From assembly GCA_940747215.1 (NCBI GenBank), contig CALNWS010000006.1, positions 21,391 through 85,390 of the forward strand: a DNA stretch of 64,000 bases. The letters run 5' to 3'. Under the pieces are notes generated by a model that saw only the letters and a program-made list of their open reading frames with translations, was not told the origin of the DNA and made no database searches. Shown here in pieces: positions 20,141 to 29,189 of this stretch. This DNA comes from an uncultured Paraburkholderia sp. Lineage in GTDB: Bacteria > Pseudomonadota > Gammaproteobacteria > Burkholderiales > Burkholderiaceae. A program made the translations under genes and the position numbers. Positions within the stretch are counted from its first letter, which is position 1, and every line of letters starts with the position of its first letter.

Positions 20141-20957
20141 ATGTACCTGACGATCCGCCACGACACGTCCTATCGCTACGAAGCGACGATCCATCGACCC
20201 AGCAGTTTCGTCTGACGCCGGCAAGCGGCGCCTCGCAGGTGGTGCGGCGCTGGGACATCGACGCGCCGGGCAAGCTCGACGTGACCTTCGACGCCTACGG
20301 CAACGTGCTGCACACGCTCGTAATCAACAAGCCGCACAGCGAGATCCGTCTGCAGGTGTCGGGCGAGGTGGACACCCTTCCTCTCGTCGATGGTTATTTG
20401 TCCGACGCCGTCGGTCCGATTCCGCTCGAGCATTTCACGTGCGCGACGCGCCTGACCGAAGCTAATCCGGCGATCCGCGAACTGGCGGAATCGGTGCCGT
20501 CGTTGACGAGCCCGGCGAGTCTCATCGCGTTGACCGAACAGATCCTGCAGCGCGTGAAATATACCGCCGGCGTGACGGAAGTGACCAGCACGGCGGCGCA
20601 GGCGCTGGAACTCGGCAACGACGTCTGTCAGGATCATGCCTACCTGATGCTCGCGTGCTGCCGCGCGCGCAACATTCCGGCCGCTATGTGATCGAGCCCG
20701 GCCACGACGGCGCGGCGGCAGGCTCGCCGTCCGCCGATTCGCAGGGCGCGAGCCATGCGTGGGTGGACGTGTGGCTCGACGGCAGAGGCTGGATTTCCGT
20801 CGACGTCACGCATGCGGCCTTCGCGAGCGAGATCTATTGCCGCCTAGCCGTGGCGCGCGACTACGAAGCGGCGGCGCCAGTGCGCGGACGGCGTATCGGT
20901 GGGCTGGAGGAACAACTCGACGTGTCGGTTACGGTGAGCGCGCAGATGTCGCAGTAA
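20141..20957 (+). pseudogene. Transglutaminase-like protease (COG1305), broken
   Basis: Third gene of the Anbu operon. It has an N-terminal beta domain (YLTIRHDTSYRYEATIH, FRLTPASGASQVVRRW) and a transglutaminase core with the catalytic Cys in GNDVCQDHAYLMLACCRARNIPA, the His in SHAWVDVWLDGRGWISVDVTH, and a downstream Asp. Frameshifts lie near 20200 and 20687. The CTA in YCRLAVARD (20846) is a typical G-to-A change. ATG 20141 lies 10 bp after the alpha-E stop. Confidence 0.86.
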
Positions 20958-21008
20958 AGCCTGCGATTCGCCGCTCTTCAGTTCGGGGCCGCAAACGCTG
21001 ACATATGA

Positions 21009-21041
21009 GATACGGAAGAGATACGGAAGAAATACGGAAGA
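21009..21041. repeat. Three copies of an 11-bp tandem repeat
   Basis: GATACGGAAGA occurs twice exactly, then once with one change (AATACGGAAGA), between the transglutaminase and Anbu genes. It looks like slippage-type expansion. Confidence 0.8.
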
Positions 21042-21147
21042 TTGAGGCGCGAAATGGCGGCGCGAAGCGCGCGGCGAGGCCGGATGGCCGCCCGGCGCGC
21101 CGCATTACAATAGCGCCGTTCAGTGGCTTTTTGCGGGTACTTTCACC

Positions 21148-22013
21148 ATGACTTACTGTGTCGGGATGGTCGTCGAAGAGGGGCTCGTGTTCCTCTCGGA
21201 CACGCGCACCAACGCGGGCATCGATCACATCAGCACGGCGCGCAAGATGTCCGTGTTCGAGCAGCCGGGCGAACGCATGCTGGTGCTGCTGGGCGCGGGT
21301 AATCTGTCGCTCACGCAGGCCGTGCTGCACGAACTCACCGAGCCCGCCGACGCCACCCAGCCGTCGTTGTGGAATGCGCCGACGATGGCGGACGCCGCGC
21401 GCGTGATCGGTCGCGCCGTACGCAGCGTGCATCAGCCGCGAGGCGGAGGCGTTGCAGGAATTTCGGCGTCGACTTCAATTGCAGCTTCATCCTGGGCGGC
21501 CAGATCGCGGGCAACCGGCCGCGGCTTTTCATGATTTATGCGGCGGGCAACTTCATCGAAGCGTCCGCGGTAAATCCGTATTTCCAGATCGGCGAGGCCA
21601 AGTACGGCAAGCCGATCATCGATCGCGTGCTGACGCCCGCCACGCCGCTCGACGAAGCGGCAAAATGCGCACTAATATCGATGGATTCCACGCTGCGCTC
21701 GAATCTGTCGGTCGGGCTGCCGCGCGATCTGCTGGTCTACGAGAAGGATTCGCTGCGCGTCACGCGCTTCGTTTCGATCGACCACGACAACTACTACTTC
21801 GAGATGATTCACCGCACGTGGGGCGAGCGGTTGCGTCAGGTGTTCGGCGAGATTCCGGATCCTGACTGGAAACAATCGCCGGAAGCGCCGGTGCTGCCGC
21901 GCGAACGTGCGCTGGTACTGCATCGCGGGCCGGTGGATGCCGACGGCGTCGAACATGAACTCGACGCAACGCCCGCACAGACCCCAGCGCAGACGGAGAA
22001 GGCGAAAGCATAA
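21148..22013 (+). pseudogene. Anbu proteasome-type protease, frameshifted
   Basis: Ancestral beta-subunit (Anbu, COG3484) Ntn hydrolase related to HslV. MTYCVGMVVEEGLVFLSDTRT gives the N-terminal Thr after Met removal and the SDTRTN core, followed by GAGNLSLTQAVLHEL, NCSFILGGQIAG, PYFQIGEAKYGKPIIDR and SIDHDNYYFEMIHRTWGERLRQVF. One indel near 21445 (after VHQPR) separates the first ~100 residues from the rest. It is the last gene of the operon, followed by a strong terminator. Confidence 0.9.
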
Positions 22014-22143
22014 CGGTGCTAGGCGTGGCGTGAGCGGCCGTTGAGGGCTTGCTTCTTCGCGATGCATGCGGCAGAGACAGGCGCGATGGATTTCAAGCCG
22101 CGCTAGCGGCCGATTTGAGCCGAGCGCTGTTGCCGAACAAGAG

Positions 22144-22192
22144 AAGGGCCGTCAAGACCATCCCTCTACGAGATTTGCTGACGGCCCTTTTT
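22144..22192 (+). terminator. Terminator of the Anbu operon
   Basis: GGGCCGTCA/TGACGGCCC stem (with flanking A-T pairs) followed by TTTTT. The loop is about 24 nt. Confidence 0.75.
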
Positions 22193-22250
22193 CATGCGTA
22201 TCTTGCGACAGACGGTCGGCCAGTCAAACGCGACAGAACCGCCGGGCGAA

Positions 22251-22284
22251 AAAAACCAGCCACGGGTTTGCACCGTGGCTGGTT
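22251..22284 (-). terminator. Terminator of the porin gene
   Basis: Perfect 12-bp stem AACCAGCCACGG/CCGTGGCTGGTT with a 7-nt loop. On the minus strand it ends in a run of seven T residues, 38 bp past the porin stop. Confidence 0.88.
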
Positions 22285-22321
22285 TCAACTGCGTGTTGCT
22301 TCAGCAGTTCGCCAAGTTCGA

Positions 22322-23515
22322 TCAGAACTTGTGGCGAATGCCCAAGCTGACCAGTTCTTGCGAGCTGGAAGCCGAGTTGTAGCCGTACGAACCGATTGCT
22401 GCGCCTGCGCCGACCAGAGCGCCGTTCGAAGCGCGTTGCTGGCCGCTTGCGTGCTGGTATGCGCCAACTAGGTAGATGTCCGTGCGCTTCGACAGGTTGT
22501 AGTCGCCGCCCAAAGAAACCTGGTGATGCGTTGCGCTCGAGTCACCGCTAGCCTTCGTGTAGATGTAGCCCACGCCAACCAGCATGGCCGGCGTTGCCTG
22601 GTAACCTAGGTATGCGCCGCCGACGTTGTACTTCTCGGTCGAACCGAAGCCCGAGAATGCGTCCGGCTTGTACTGTGCGTTGCTGTAACGCAGGTCAGCC
22701 GTGAACGGGCCTGCTACGTATTGCACTGCCACCGAAGCGATGCCGATCGACTTGGCAGCCTGGTATGCGCCGTTGACCTGGTTGTCGAACGTGCCGTCCG
22801 ACGTGCTTCCGTTCCAGCCACGCGTTGCTGCTGCACCCGTGCCGGTCGTGCGGCTAGCCAGCGTGTTGCCGTTGTCGAGGCGGAAGTAACCTGCTGCGAC
22901 GCTGAACGGACCCGTCGAGTACGTTGCTGCGCCTGCCCACGATTGACCCGAACCCGTTGCACCAGCCACGCCGCCCAGAGCGTACATGCCTTCGAACTGG
23001 AAACCGCCCCACACCGGCGAGGTGTACTTGATGGCGCTGTTCGTACGCGAGGAGTTGTCGTTGTTGTCGACGTCGCCTGGCGTGGTGAAGGTGGAACCGA
23101 AGTAGCTGTCAGCCGTCAGCGGCTGAACCAAGTCGACCAGCGGATCGTACTGACGACCCAGCGTGACCGTACCCCACTGGTCGCCCGTCAGGCCGACGTA
23201 GGCTTGAAGACCGAACATCTTGCCGCCTTGACCCAGCTTGCCGCTGTTCAGGTCAAAACCGTTTTCCAACTGGAAAATCGCCTTCAGGCCGCCGCCTAGG
23301 TCTTCCGTACCCTTCAAGCCCCAGCGATCGCCTTGCAGGTTGCCGCCGACGAGGCCAATCTGATTCGAATTCTTGTTGTTCACATCAACCGTGTTGTGCG
23401 CGTACTGGATCGATTCATCGATCAAACCGTACAGGGTAACGCTGCTTTGAGCATGTGCCACGCCGGTGATGCCCAGAAGCGCCAGCGAGAGGGTAGACAG
23501 TGCGATTCGTTTCAT
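22322..23515 (-). CDS. Outer-membrane porin (Gram-negative porin family, OmpC-like)
   Basis: Intact, 397 residues from ATG 23515, which has GGAGAAA just upstream. Signal peptide (LSTLSLALLGITGVAHA), then QSSVTLYGLIDESIQYAHN, GDRWGLKGTEDLGGGLKAIFQLENGF, VGLTGDQWGTVTLGRQYDPL, and the C-terminal beta-barrel signature ending LGIRHKF with terminal Phe. Codons suggest high expression, but rare CTA codons occur at EDLGGG, YLGYQ and IYLVGAY. Trimeric general porins of this size are typical of Burkholderia. Confidence 0.95.
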   Translation of the reverse strand: MKRIALSTLSLALLGITGVAHAQSSVTLYGLIDESIQYAHNTVDVNNKNSNQIGLVGGNLQGDRWGLKGTEDLGGGLKAIFQLENGFDLNSGKLGQGGKMFGLQAYVGLTGDQWGTVTLGRQYDPLVDLVQPLTADSYFGSTFTTPGDVDNNDNSSRTNSAIKYTSPVWGGFQFEGMYALGGVAGATGSGQSWAGAATYSTGPFSVAAGYFRLDNGNTLASRTTGTGAAATRGWNGSTSDGTFDNQVNGAYQAAKSIGIASVAVQYVAGPFTADLRYSNAQYKPDAFSGFGSTEKYNVGGAYLGYQATPAMLVGVGYIYTKASGDSSATHHQVSLGGDYNLSKRTDIYLVGAYQHASGQQRASNGALVGAGAAIGSYGYNSASSSQELVSLGIRHKF

Positions 23516-23939
23516 CCATTTCTCCATGCAGATGATCAGTTTCGTTGTTGCGGAAAGGATAATAGCTCACGGGCCTACCGACACGAAGGAAGAAAAAAAG
23601 ACTGTCGCCAAAAACTGACAAACCGCGCAAATCCTTGATTTAAAGCCGGTTAAAGATTATTTCTATTTGGCAACATTTATTCGTTGACTGCGCATTATTG
23701 TTGTTTTGTTGACAGTGACAGTTGGAATGCCGCGCATTTGAACCGCGGCTTGAAGGTTCTTTGTAATCAAGTCGTCTAGCTTCTTCTTGCGTCGATGTAT
23801 AGCGTCTACGTAAAAATGGAGGACGGTCTCGCCGACGCACCGTCTGGACAGGAATGCACCAATAATGAGCAGGCGAAACCATTTATATGGTTTTCGTCGA
23901 CGCGCAAGACGGTCCGCCTGCCTCGCGCGGTCCTGCTAG
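23516..23939. promoter_or_regulatory. Porin upstream region, AT-rich
   Basis: About 420 bp, clearly more AT-rich than the surroundings, with no supported gene. It contains the inverted repeat AACCATTTATATGGTT (about 23877-23892). The porin promoter must lie in its first ~150 bp. Confidence 0.45.
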
Positions 23940-24110
23940 TTAGAATTGTGCGGTGCATCTTCGTGACCGTTGTGCTTTGCATAAGTCGCGGCGGCGAGAC
24001 CCGCTGTGGCCGCAACCAGCACAGAATTCCACGGATGCCGTCTCACGTAGCGGTCCGCCACGACGGCTTTGCGATAGCACTCCACGAGACCTTGCAGCGC
24101 GGCACGCGTG
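23940..24110 (-). pseudogene. C-terminal remnant of a DUF883/ElaB-like membrane-anchored protein
   Basis: Encodes VADRYVRRHPWNSVLVAATAG, then LAAATYAKHNG, resembling the C-terminal TM anchor of DUF883 (ElaB/YqjD) ribosome-associated proteins. It is reached in frame from the SulP piece upstream, so it is the third part of a chimeric frame. The N-terminal ~80 residues are not in this window. The boundary with SulP is approximate. Confidence 0.55.
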
Positions 24111-24416
24111 AGGCGCGGCAGCACGTAGACGATCACCATGGTCGGCACGACGAGACCGCACATCATCGCGAGCGCGCTGCCGTGCAGCCATTCGGTGCCG
24201 TTCGACGTGGCTTCGCGGAAGTGCGCGAGTTGCGCCGTCGCAATGACGATCGCGAGACCGTTCACAAAGCCGAGCATCACCGGATGCGGGACCATGCGAA
24301 TCAGTTTGCCGAGCCGCAGCACGCCGAACAGCACCATCAGGATGCCGCTCAGGACGACCGTTGCGAGCAGATACTGTGCGCGCCATGCTGACGACCAGCG
24401 CGACAATCACCACCGT
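24111..24416 (-). pseudogene. Middle part of SulP-family anion transporter
   Basis: Reads VIVALVV, frameshift, then AQYLLATVVLSGILMVLFGV, LGKLIRMVPHPVMLGFVNG, LAIVIATAQLAHFRE and TMVIVYVLPRLTR, the continuation of the SulP N-terminus at 3346-3575. It is joined upstream to the first 32 codons of an OYE gene and downstream to a DUF883-like tail. Confidence 0.83.
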
Positions 24417-24507
24417 CTTCGGCCGTGTACTGGCACATCGGCGGAATGGCGATCCGGTTGCGCAAGGAAACGTCCTTGAACTTGTAGGACTGAAACAGTG
24501 CGGACAT
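24417..24507 (-). pseudogene. N-terminus of Old Yellow Enzyme family oxidoreductase
   Basis: From ATG 24507 (AGGAG upstream) it reads MSALFQSYKFKDVSLRNRI and PPMCQYTAEDG, the first beta strand and FMN-site loop of XenA/YqjM-type OYE proteins. It then enters SulP sequence. The rest of the enzyme is at 25075-26089 on the plus strand. Confidence 0.85.
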
Positions 24508-24595
24508 CGGGCTAACTCCTGTGAATGCTTGCTTGTAAGGTAGTTCGATAAACATCGAAGTATCAAGTATCGCAGAAACCTTTATCATTTGCAGA

Positions 24596-24928
24596 ATGCG
24601 CACCTATAATCATCCTGCCGCCGAGGACTTCACACTCGGGCGGCTCTTTCATGCCCTAAGCGACCCCGGTCCGGCTCGAAATCGTGCGGCGCCTGTCCAC
24701 GGTGGACGAAGCCACTTGCGGCGATCTGGACGGCGGCCGGCCCAAATCGAGCGTGTCACACCATTTCCAGATCCTGCGCGAGACCGGACTCGTGCGCACG
24801 CGCGTAGCGGGCACGGTGCATCAGAGTTCGTTGCGGCGCGCGCGGAGCTGGACAGCCGGTTTCCCGGCTTGATGAAAGCCATCCTCCGGCAGATCGTCGA
24901 AGATCCCGGGTTCAGTCAGGCGGCGTGA
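24596..24928 (+). pseudogene. ArsR-family regulator, frameshifted
   Basis: Winged-helix ArsR protein: LGRLFHALSDP, frameshift, VRLEIVRRLSTVDEATCGDL, KSSVSHHFQILRETGLVRTRVAG, frameshift, ELDSRFPGLMKAILRQI. It is divergent from the OYE N-terminus, an arrangement seen for ArsR-OYE pairs in Burkholderia. Frameshifts near 24663 and 24835. Confidence 0.82.
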
Positions 24929-25013
24929 TTCGCCGGCCTCGAAAATTCGCAAATGCTACGCCATGCCGCGCATCGGGCACGTGACGTTTGACGAAACGCT
25001 GCGCCTAGCCTCG

Positions 25014-25074
25014 TCACAAGTTGCGCATCAGCGCGAGCAGCGCCGTCGGCGCTGTGCCCTTTTGACAATATCCG
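25014..25074 (-). pseudogene. C-terminus of a single-domain response regulator
   Basis: The minus strand reads YCQKGTAPTALLALMRNL then TGA (25016-25014), the end of a CheY-like receiver. The N-terminal part is at 26288-26579, also minus, and breaks off at ETGKER. The two pieces join without overlap. It is only about 20 codons long, so it is supported mainly by that fit. Confidence 0.72.
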
Positions 25075-26089
25075 TCTGATCAACGACTGCACAGCTGGCA
25101 CCTTGCCGGTCGCGCGCGGCGGCGCGGGGCTCGTGATCGTCGAGGCGACGGCTGTGTCGCCGGAAGGCCGCATCACGCCGGGCTGCACCGGCATCTGGAC
25201 CGACAAACAGGCGCAGGCTTTCGCGCCGGTCGTGGTGGCGATCAAGGCGGCGGGCGCGGTGCCCGGCATCCAGATCGCCCACGCGGGCCGCAAAGCGAGC
25301 GCGAACCGTCCGTGGGAAAGCGACAACCGCATCGCCGAGAACGATAGCCGCGGCTGGCAAACCATCGCGTCGTCCGCGGTCGCGTTCGGCGGCGGCTTGC
25401 CGAAGGTCCCGAAGGCGATGACGTTCGACGACATCGCACGCGTCCGCGAAGATTTCGTCGCTGCGGCAAAACGTGCACGCGACGCCGGCTTCGAGTGGCT
25501 CGAACTGCACTTTGCGCACGGCTATCTCGGCCAGAGCTTTTTCTCGGTGCACTCGAATCAGCGCGACGACGCCTACGGCGGCAGCTTGGAAAACCGCAGC
25601 CGTTTCCTGCTGGAAACGCTCGCCGCGGTCTGCAAGGTCTGGCCGGAACATCTGCCGCTCACGGCGCGTTTTGGCGTGATCGAATACGACGGCCGCGACG
25701 AGGAAACGCTCGCGGAATCGATCGAACTAGCGAAGAACTTCAAGCGCGAAGTTCTGGACATGCTAAGCGTCAGCGTAGGATTTTCCACGCCGACGGCCGA
25801 GATTCTCTGGGTACCGGCCGGCCTTCCTCGCGCCGATCGCCGAGCGTGTGCGCGGCGAGGCGGGCTTGCCGGTCTCGTCGGCATGGGGCATTGACTCGCC
25901 TCGCCTGAGCTGGCCGACCACTCGGTGAAGAATGGGCAACTGGATCTGCTGATGGTAGGCCGCGCGCCTCTGGCCGATCCGCACTGGCCGTTCCATGCAG
26001 CGAAAAAGCTCGGCGTCGAGCGCCCGTCGTAGACTTTGCTCGCGCCGTACGCGCACTGGCTCGAGCGCTACGCCGTGGCCGAAGCGTAA
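25075..26089 (+). pseudogene. Main part of Old Yellow Enzyme (XenA/YqjM type)
   Basis: FMN-dependent ene-reductase: LINDC, ARGGAGLVIVEATAVSPEGRI, IQIAHAGRKAS, GFEWLELHFAHGYLGQSFFS, HSNQRDDAYGGSLENRSRFL, LTARFGVIEYDGRDEETL and LDLLMVGRAPLADPHWPFHAAKKLG. Lesions: degeneration at 25080-25110, a frameshift near 25810, and TAG at 26030-26032 in RPS-TAG-TLLAPYAHW where Trp fits. The first 32 codons are at 24417-24507. Confidence 0.87.
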
Positions 26090-26094
26090 TTTGA

Positions 26095-26287
26095 TCCTGA
26101 CCTGAACAATCCGTTTCAGATGCCGCGTCGGCACGCGTTCGCGCGACAGGTCCGCCGCCTTGGCATGCGACGAACGATCGGCGGGCAGACGTTCGAGACC
26201 ATCGGCGACGAATGTGCCCGAACCGGCGCGGGCGTTCAGATAACCTTCGGAAAGAAGACGCTCGAAGACATCGAGCGTTGGAATTGT
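26095..26287 (-). pseudogene. MocR regulator, piece 2 (end of winged helix and linker)
   Basis: Reads TLDVFERLLSEGYLNARAGS and GTFVADGLERLP, then an Ala/Arg-rich linker to LSRERVPTR. It continues piece 1 (…GVSRKTT) exactly and precedes piece 3 (PVWDTLPDSMP…). Its left border with the OYE 3' end is uncertain by about 20 bp. Confidence 0.83.
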
Positions 26288-26579
26288 GGCGTTCCTTACC
26301 GGTCTCCCGCATGTGGTCTTCATTCAGTGAAGTGAAAGCGACGATGCCGAGACTGTGCGTCGGCAGCAGGTAGTCGAGCAGTGCATTGGCCGTGTCATAG
26401 CTGTCGCGCTCCGGCATCATGATGTCGAGCACCACGACGTTCGGCACCCAGTCCCGCACGCAGCGCAGCGCGTCCGTGCAGCCGCCCGCAGCACGGGCCT
26501 CCACGCCTTCGTAGGAGAGATAGGTGACGAGCGCTTCGGCGGCGCCCACGTTGTCGTCGACGACGAGCACACGCGGCAT
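26288..26579 (-). pseudogene. N-terminal part of a single-domain response regulator
   Basis: CheY-like receiver from ATG 26579: PRVLVVDDNVGAAEALVTYL, acceptor Asp in VVVLDIMMPERDSYDTA, IVAFTSLNEDHMRETGKER, then a jump into MocR sequence. The MPGMDG-type loop reads MPERDS, itself suggestive of G-to-A changes. The C-terminal end is at 25014-25074. Confidence 0.82.
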
Positions 26580-26599
26580 TTCGTGCAGCACCCGCACTT

Positions 26600-27871
26600 C
26601 GCACGCGCTCCATCTCTGACAGGTAGACGGTGTTGGGATCATGGATGACCGCATCGGCAAAAAATGATAGCGCTAAGCAAACTCCGTTCCTCGTGCGGCG
26701 GTGCAGCACATTCGATCGGATTTTCGCGCCTTTGCGCGTTGCTGCGTCAGGGACGACTCGTGCTTCGCCGCCGTCCGCAGCGGAAACACGAGCATTGCGG
26801 CGGCTAGGCCGAGCGCGCCGCCAAGCAGCGTTTCCCACGCGCGCGGTGAGCAGCGCGATGGAGTGCACGCCGCCCACCGCAAGCGTCACGATCAGCGTGA
26901 AGGCGAAGGCGCCGCAAGCTACGTCGTAGCGTTCGGGCAGCGCCATCACCATGGCAAGAGCCGTCGCGGCCCAGATCAGCAACGGTGCGTGTTCTCCGAG
27001 CGGCAGACAGACGAGCCCGAGCGGCACGCCGGCCAGCGTCCCGAAGATGCGCCGCCGCACGCGCTAAACCGTGCCCGCCGCCGACCCGGCCACATACACG
27101 CCGTGATCGCCCACGCCGATTCATCGAGCCCGATCCAGCCATTCAGCGCGACGATGATGAGCGCGCCCACCGCGGATTACAGTCCCATGCAGAATTCCGG
27201 CGACCACGCCGCGTGTCCCGGCACCGGACCGGCGGCGAGCGCGGCAACGACTGCTGGCCGCTCGGCTGGTCCGCTCGACACGCGCGGCACGACCGACGAC
27301 ACCATGCCGATCAGCGACGCATCGCAATCGCCCATGCATCCGGCGACCCGAGATGAGCGCTGTATGCGACCAGTTGTCCGATGAAAATCTGCGATCCGAT
27401 GCCCGCGCCGAGCACGCCGAAGCGCTTCAGATAGCCCACCAGAAACGCACCGCTGACGAGCGTCAACTCCGGCCCCGCGCGTCCGAGCGACTCGAGCGGC
27501 ACCGAAAGCGCGATGAGCGCCGCCGCGCCGAACGCAGCCGCGAGACAGAGCAGAACGAGGTCGCGGCTGGATTCAGCGCGCGTGGTCCTTGCCTCGGAAA
27601 CGCTCGCCCACAGCGCGAAGCTGCCCGCGAGTGTGCCCAGCGAGACGTTGCCCGGCACGTCGTGCGCGATGTCCTGAAGCGTGCCGAGCGCGGCGGCAAG
27701 CCCGTAGGCAGTGACAGGCCGCAAGCCTTTGATGCGCCGATGCGTGCCCAGGTCCAGCTCATCGAGCCACGCAGCAGCCGCATCGAACGGTCGACGCATG
27801 ACACGGCCTGGTGCGCCGAGGCGTTCCATGTAACGCTGCCACAGCGTCCGGAAGAACGGTTCGTCATCCAT
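26600..27871 (-). pseudogene. FUSC-family membrane protein (fusaric acid/aromatic acid exporter type)
   Basis: From ATG 27871 it reads DDEPFFRTLWQRYMERLG, LRPVTAYGLAAALGTLQDIA and TM helices (LSVPLESLGRAGPELTLVSG, YLKRFGVLGAGIGSQIFIGQ). A second half follows: SAVGALIIVALNGWIGLDES, RVRRRIFGTLAGVPLGLVCL, MVMALPERYDVACGAFAFTL. Lesions: frameshifts near 27310 and 26830, TAA near 27178 (CAA fits) and TAG near 27064. The C-terminal end is unclear. Confidence 0.77.
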
Positions 27872-28099
27872 ACGCTTCACATTGCCTGAAGATTCAAAAC
27901 CAAGCATATTCATACGGACTGCTGCGTTCAAGCGGACCTTATGAGGCGTCGACGGCTTATCGCCAATTCATGACCGCCAACAGCGCGCCTGTCGTGCAAA
28001 TCCGCCATACAGGTCGATTCTTTTCACGTCGGCATGAAAAAGTGACTGAACGGTGGCCGTTTTCGGCGATACTCGCTCACACACAGGCTGGCCAACGGG

Positions 28100-28790
28100 A
28101 TGCCCACCATGTGCTGCATGAGTTCACCAAAACGGTCCTGCTCATCGTCGCTGCGCTGTTCCCCATCATCAATCCGCCGGCCACCGCCTTCATCATTCTG
28201 AGCCTCGTGCCGCGCGCGTCGGACGGAGAACGCGCGTATATGGCGCGGCGGATCGTGTTGAACAGTTTCGTGATCCTGCTCGCGTCGCTCTCGATCGGCG
28301 CTTATCTGCTGTCCTTTCTCGGCATCTCGATTCCGGTGCTGCGCGTGGCGGGCGGCATCATCATCGCGATGGCGGGCGGAATCTGCTGCAGGCATCGGAC
28401 AGCTATTCCGCCGATACCGACGACAGCGTGTCCGAAAGCGCCGCCTCGCTGGCAAGCCAGCACGCGTCGCTGCAAAACAAACTGTTCTATCCGCTCACCA
28501 TGCCGATCACGGTCGGACCCGGCGCGATCTCTGTGGCGATTGCGCTCGGTACGGGTTCGCCTCGCGAAGGCTTGCAACCAGTGCATTTCATCGGCGTGGG
28601 CGTCGCGCTGGCGTTGCTGTACATCAGCATCTATCTGTGCGTGCGCTTCGCAGGCCATATCGGCAAACTGCTAGGGCCGTCCGGCACGCAGGTCGCCATG
28701 CGGCTCTTTGTGTTCGCGATCTTCTGTATCGGCGTGCAGATTCTGTGGCTCAGTCTCTCAGACCTGCTCAACACATTGCATCTGCATTGA
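28100..28790 (+). pseudogene. MarC/YhgN family membrane protein, frameshifted
   Basis: Six-TM MarC-type protein: LHEFTKTVLLIVAALFPIIN, SLVPRASDGERAYMARRIVL, RVAGGIIIAMAG, frameshift near 28384, then LLQASDS, NKLFYPLTMPITVGPGAISV and LFVFAIFCIGVQILWLSLSD. A 2-nt insertion also separates ATG 28100 (MPTM) from the LHEF frame. Function of the family is poorly known despite the old antibiotic-resistance name. Confidence 0.8.
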
Positions 28791-28815
28791 ACGGATCGAA
28801 ATGAAGCGCCACGTC

Positions 28816-29013
28816 CTAGCTGGAATGCAACGGACGATAGACGTGCTTCGCATTGCGCACCAGCTTGACCAGCCGGATCGCGACACGATGACGGATCAGA
28901 TGACGGCGCGTCACGCCAACTATGCCCGCCAGCAGCAGAAACACCGAACCGATTACCGCTGCGCTCGCTACGGTGAGCGAAATATCTATGAGCAATTCGA
29001 GCAGGCCGATCAT
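28816..29013 (-). CDS. Small single-TM membrane protein
   Basis: Open frame of about 65 residues from ATG 29013, with GAGG 8 nt upstream: IGLLELLIDISLTVASAAVI, GSVFLLLAGIVGV, then an Arg-rich tail (RRHLIRHRVAIRLVKLVRNA). One long hydrophobic stretch followed by basic residues suggests an inner-membrane anchor with a cytoplasmic tail. It ends in TAG within AGCTAGGAC, which could be an altered TGG, so the true protein may have been longer. Family unknown. Confidence 0.5.
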   Translation of the reverse strand: MIGLLELLIDISLTVASAAVIGSVFLLLAGIVGVTRRHLIRHRVAIRLVKLVRNAKHVYRPLHSS

Positions 29014-29189
29014 GATGAGCATCCTCTGTCAGTCGGCGTGCGGGGATTCCGGGAAAGTCGCTTTATTCGCCGCGCCGTATCGTGTCTGTTTGCCTCGCAT
29101 CGTACGGTTCGAGAATTAGCTAAAAATGAGCATGCCGAATGCGCCGGCAACGCAGCCTTTCAGGCGGAAGAAGACAGGGTGCGCAAATG

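Noticed and set aside
21009..21041. Iteron-type replication origin
   Set aside because: Only three 11-bp repeats, no AT-rich region or rep gene nearby; slippage in an intergenic spacer is simpler.
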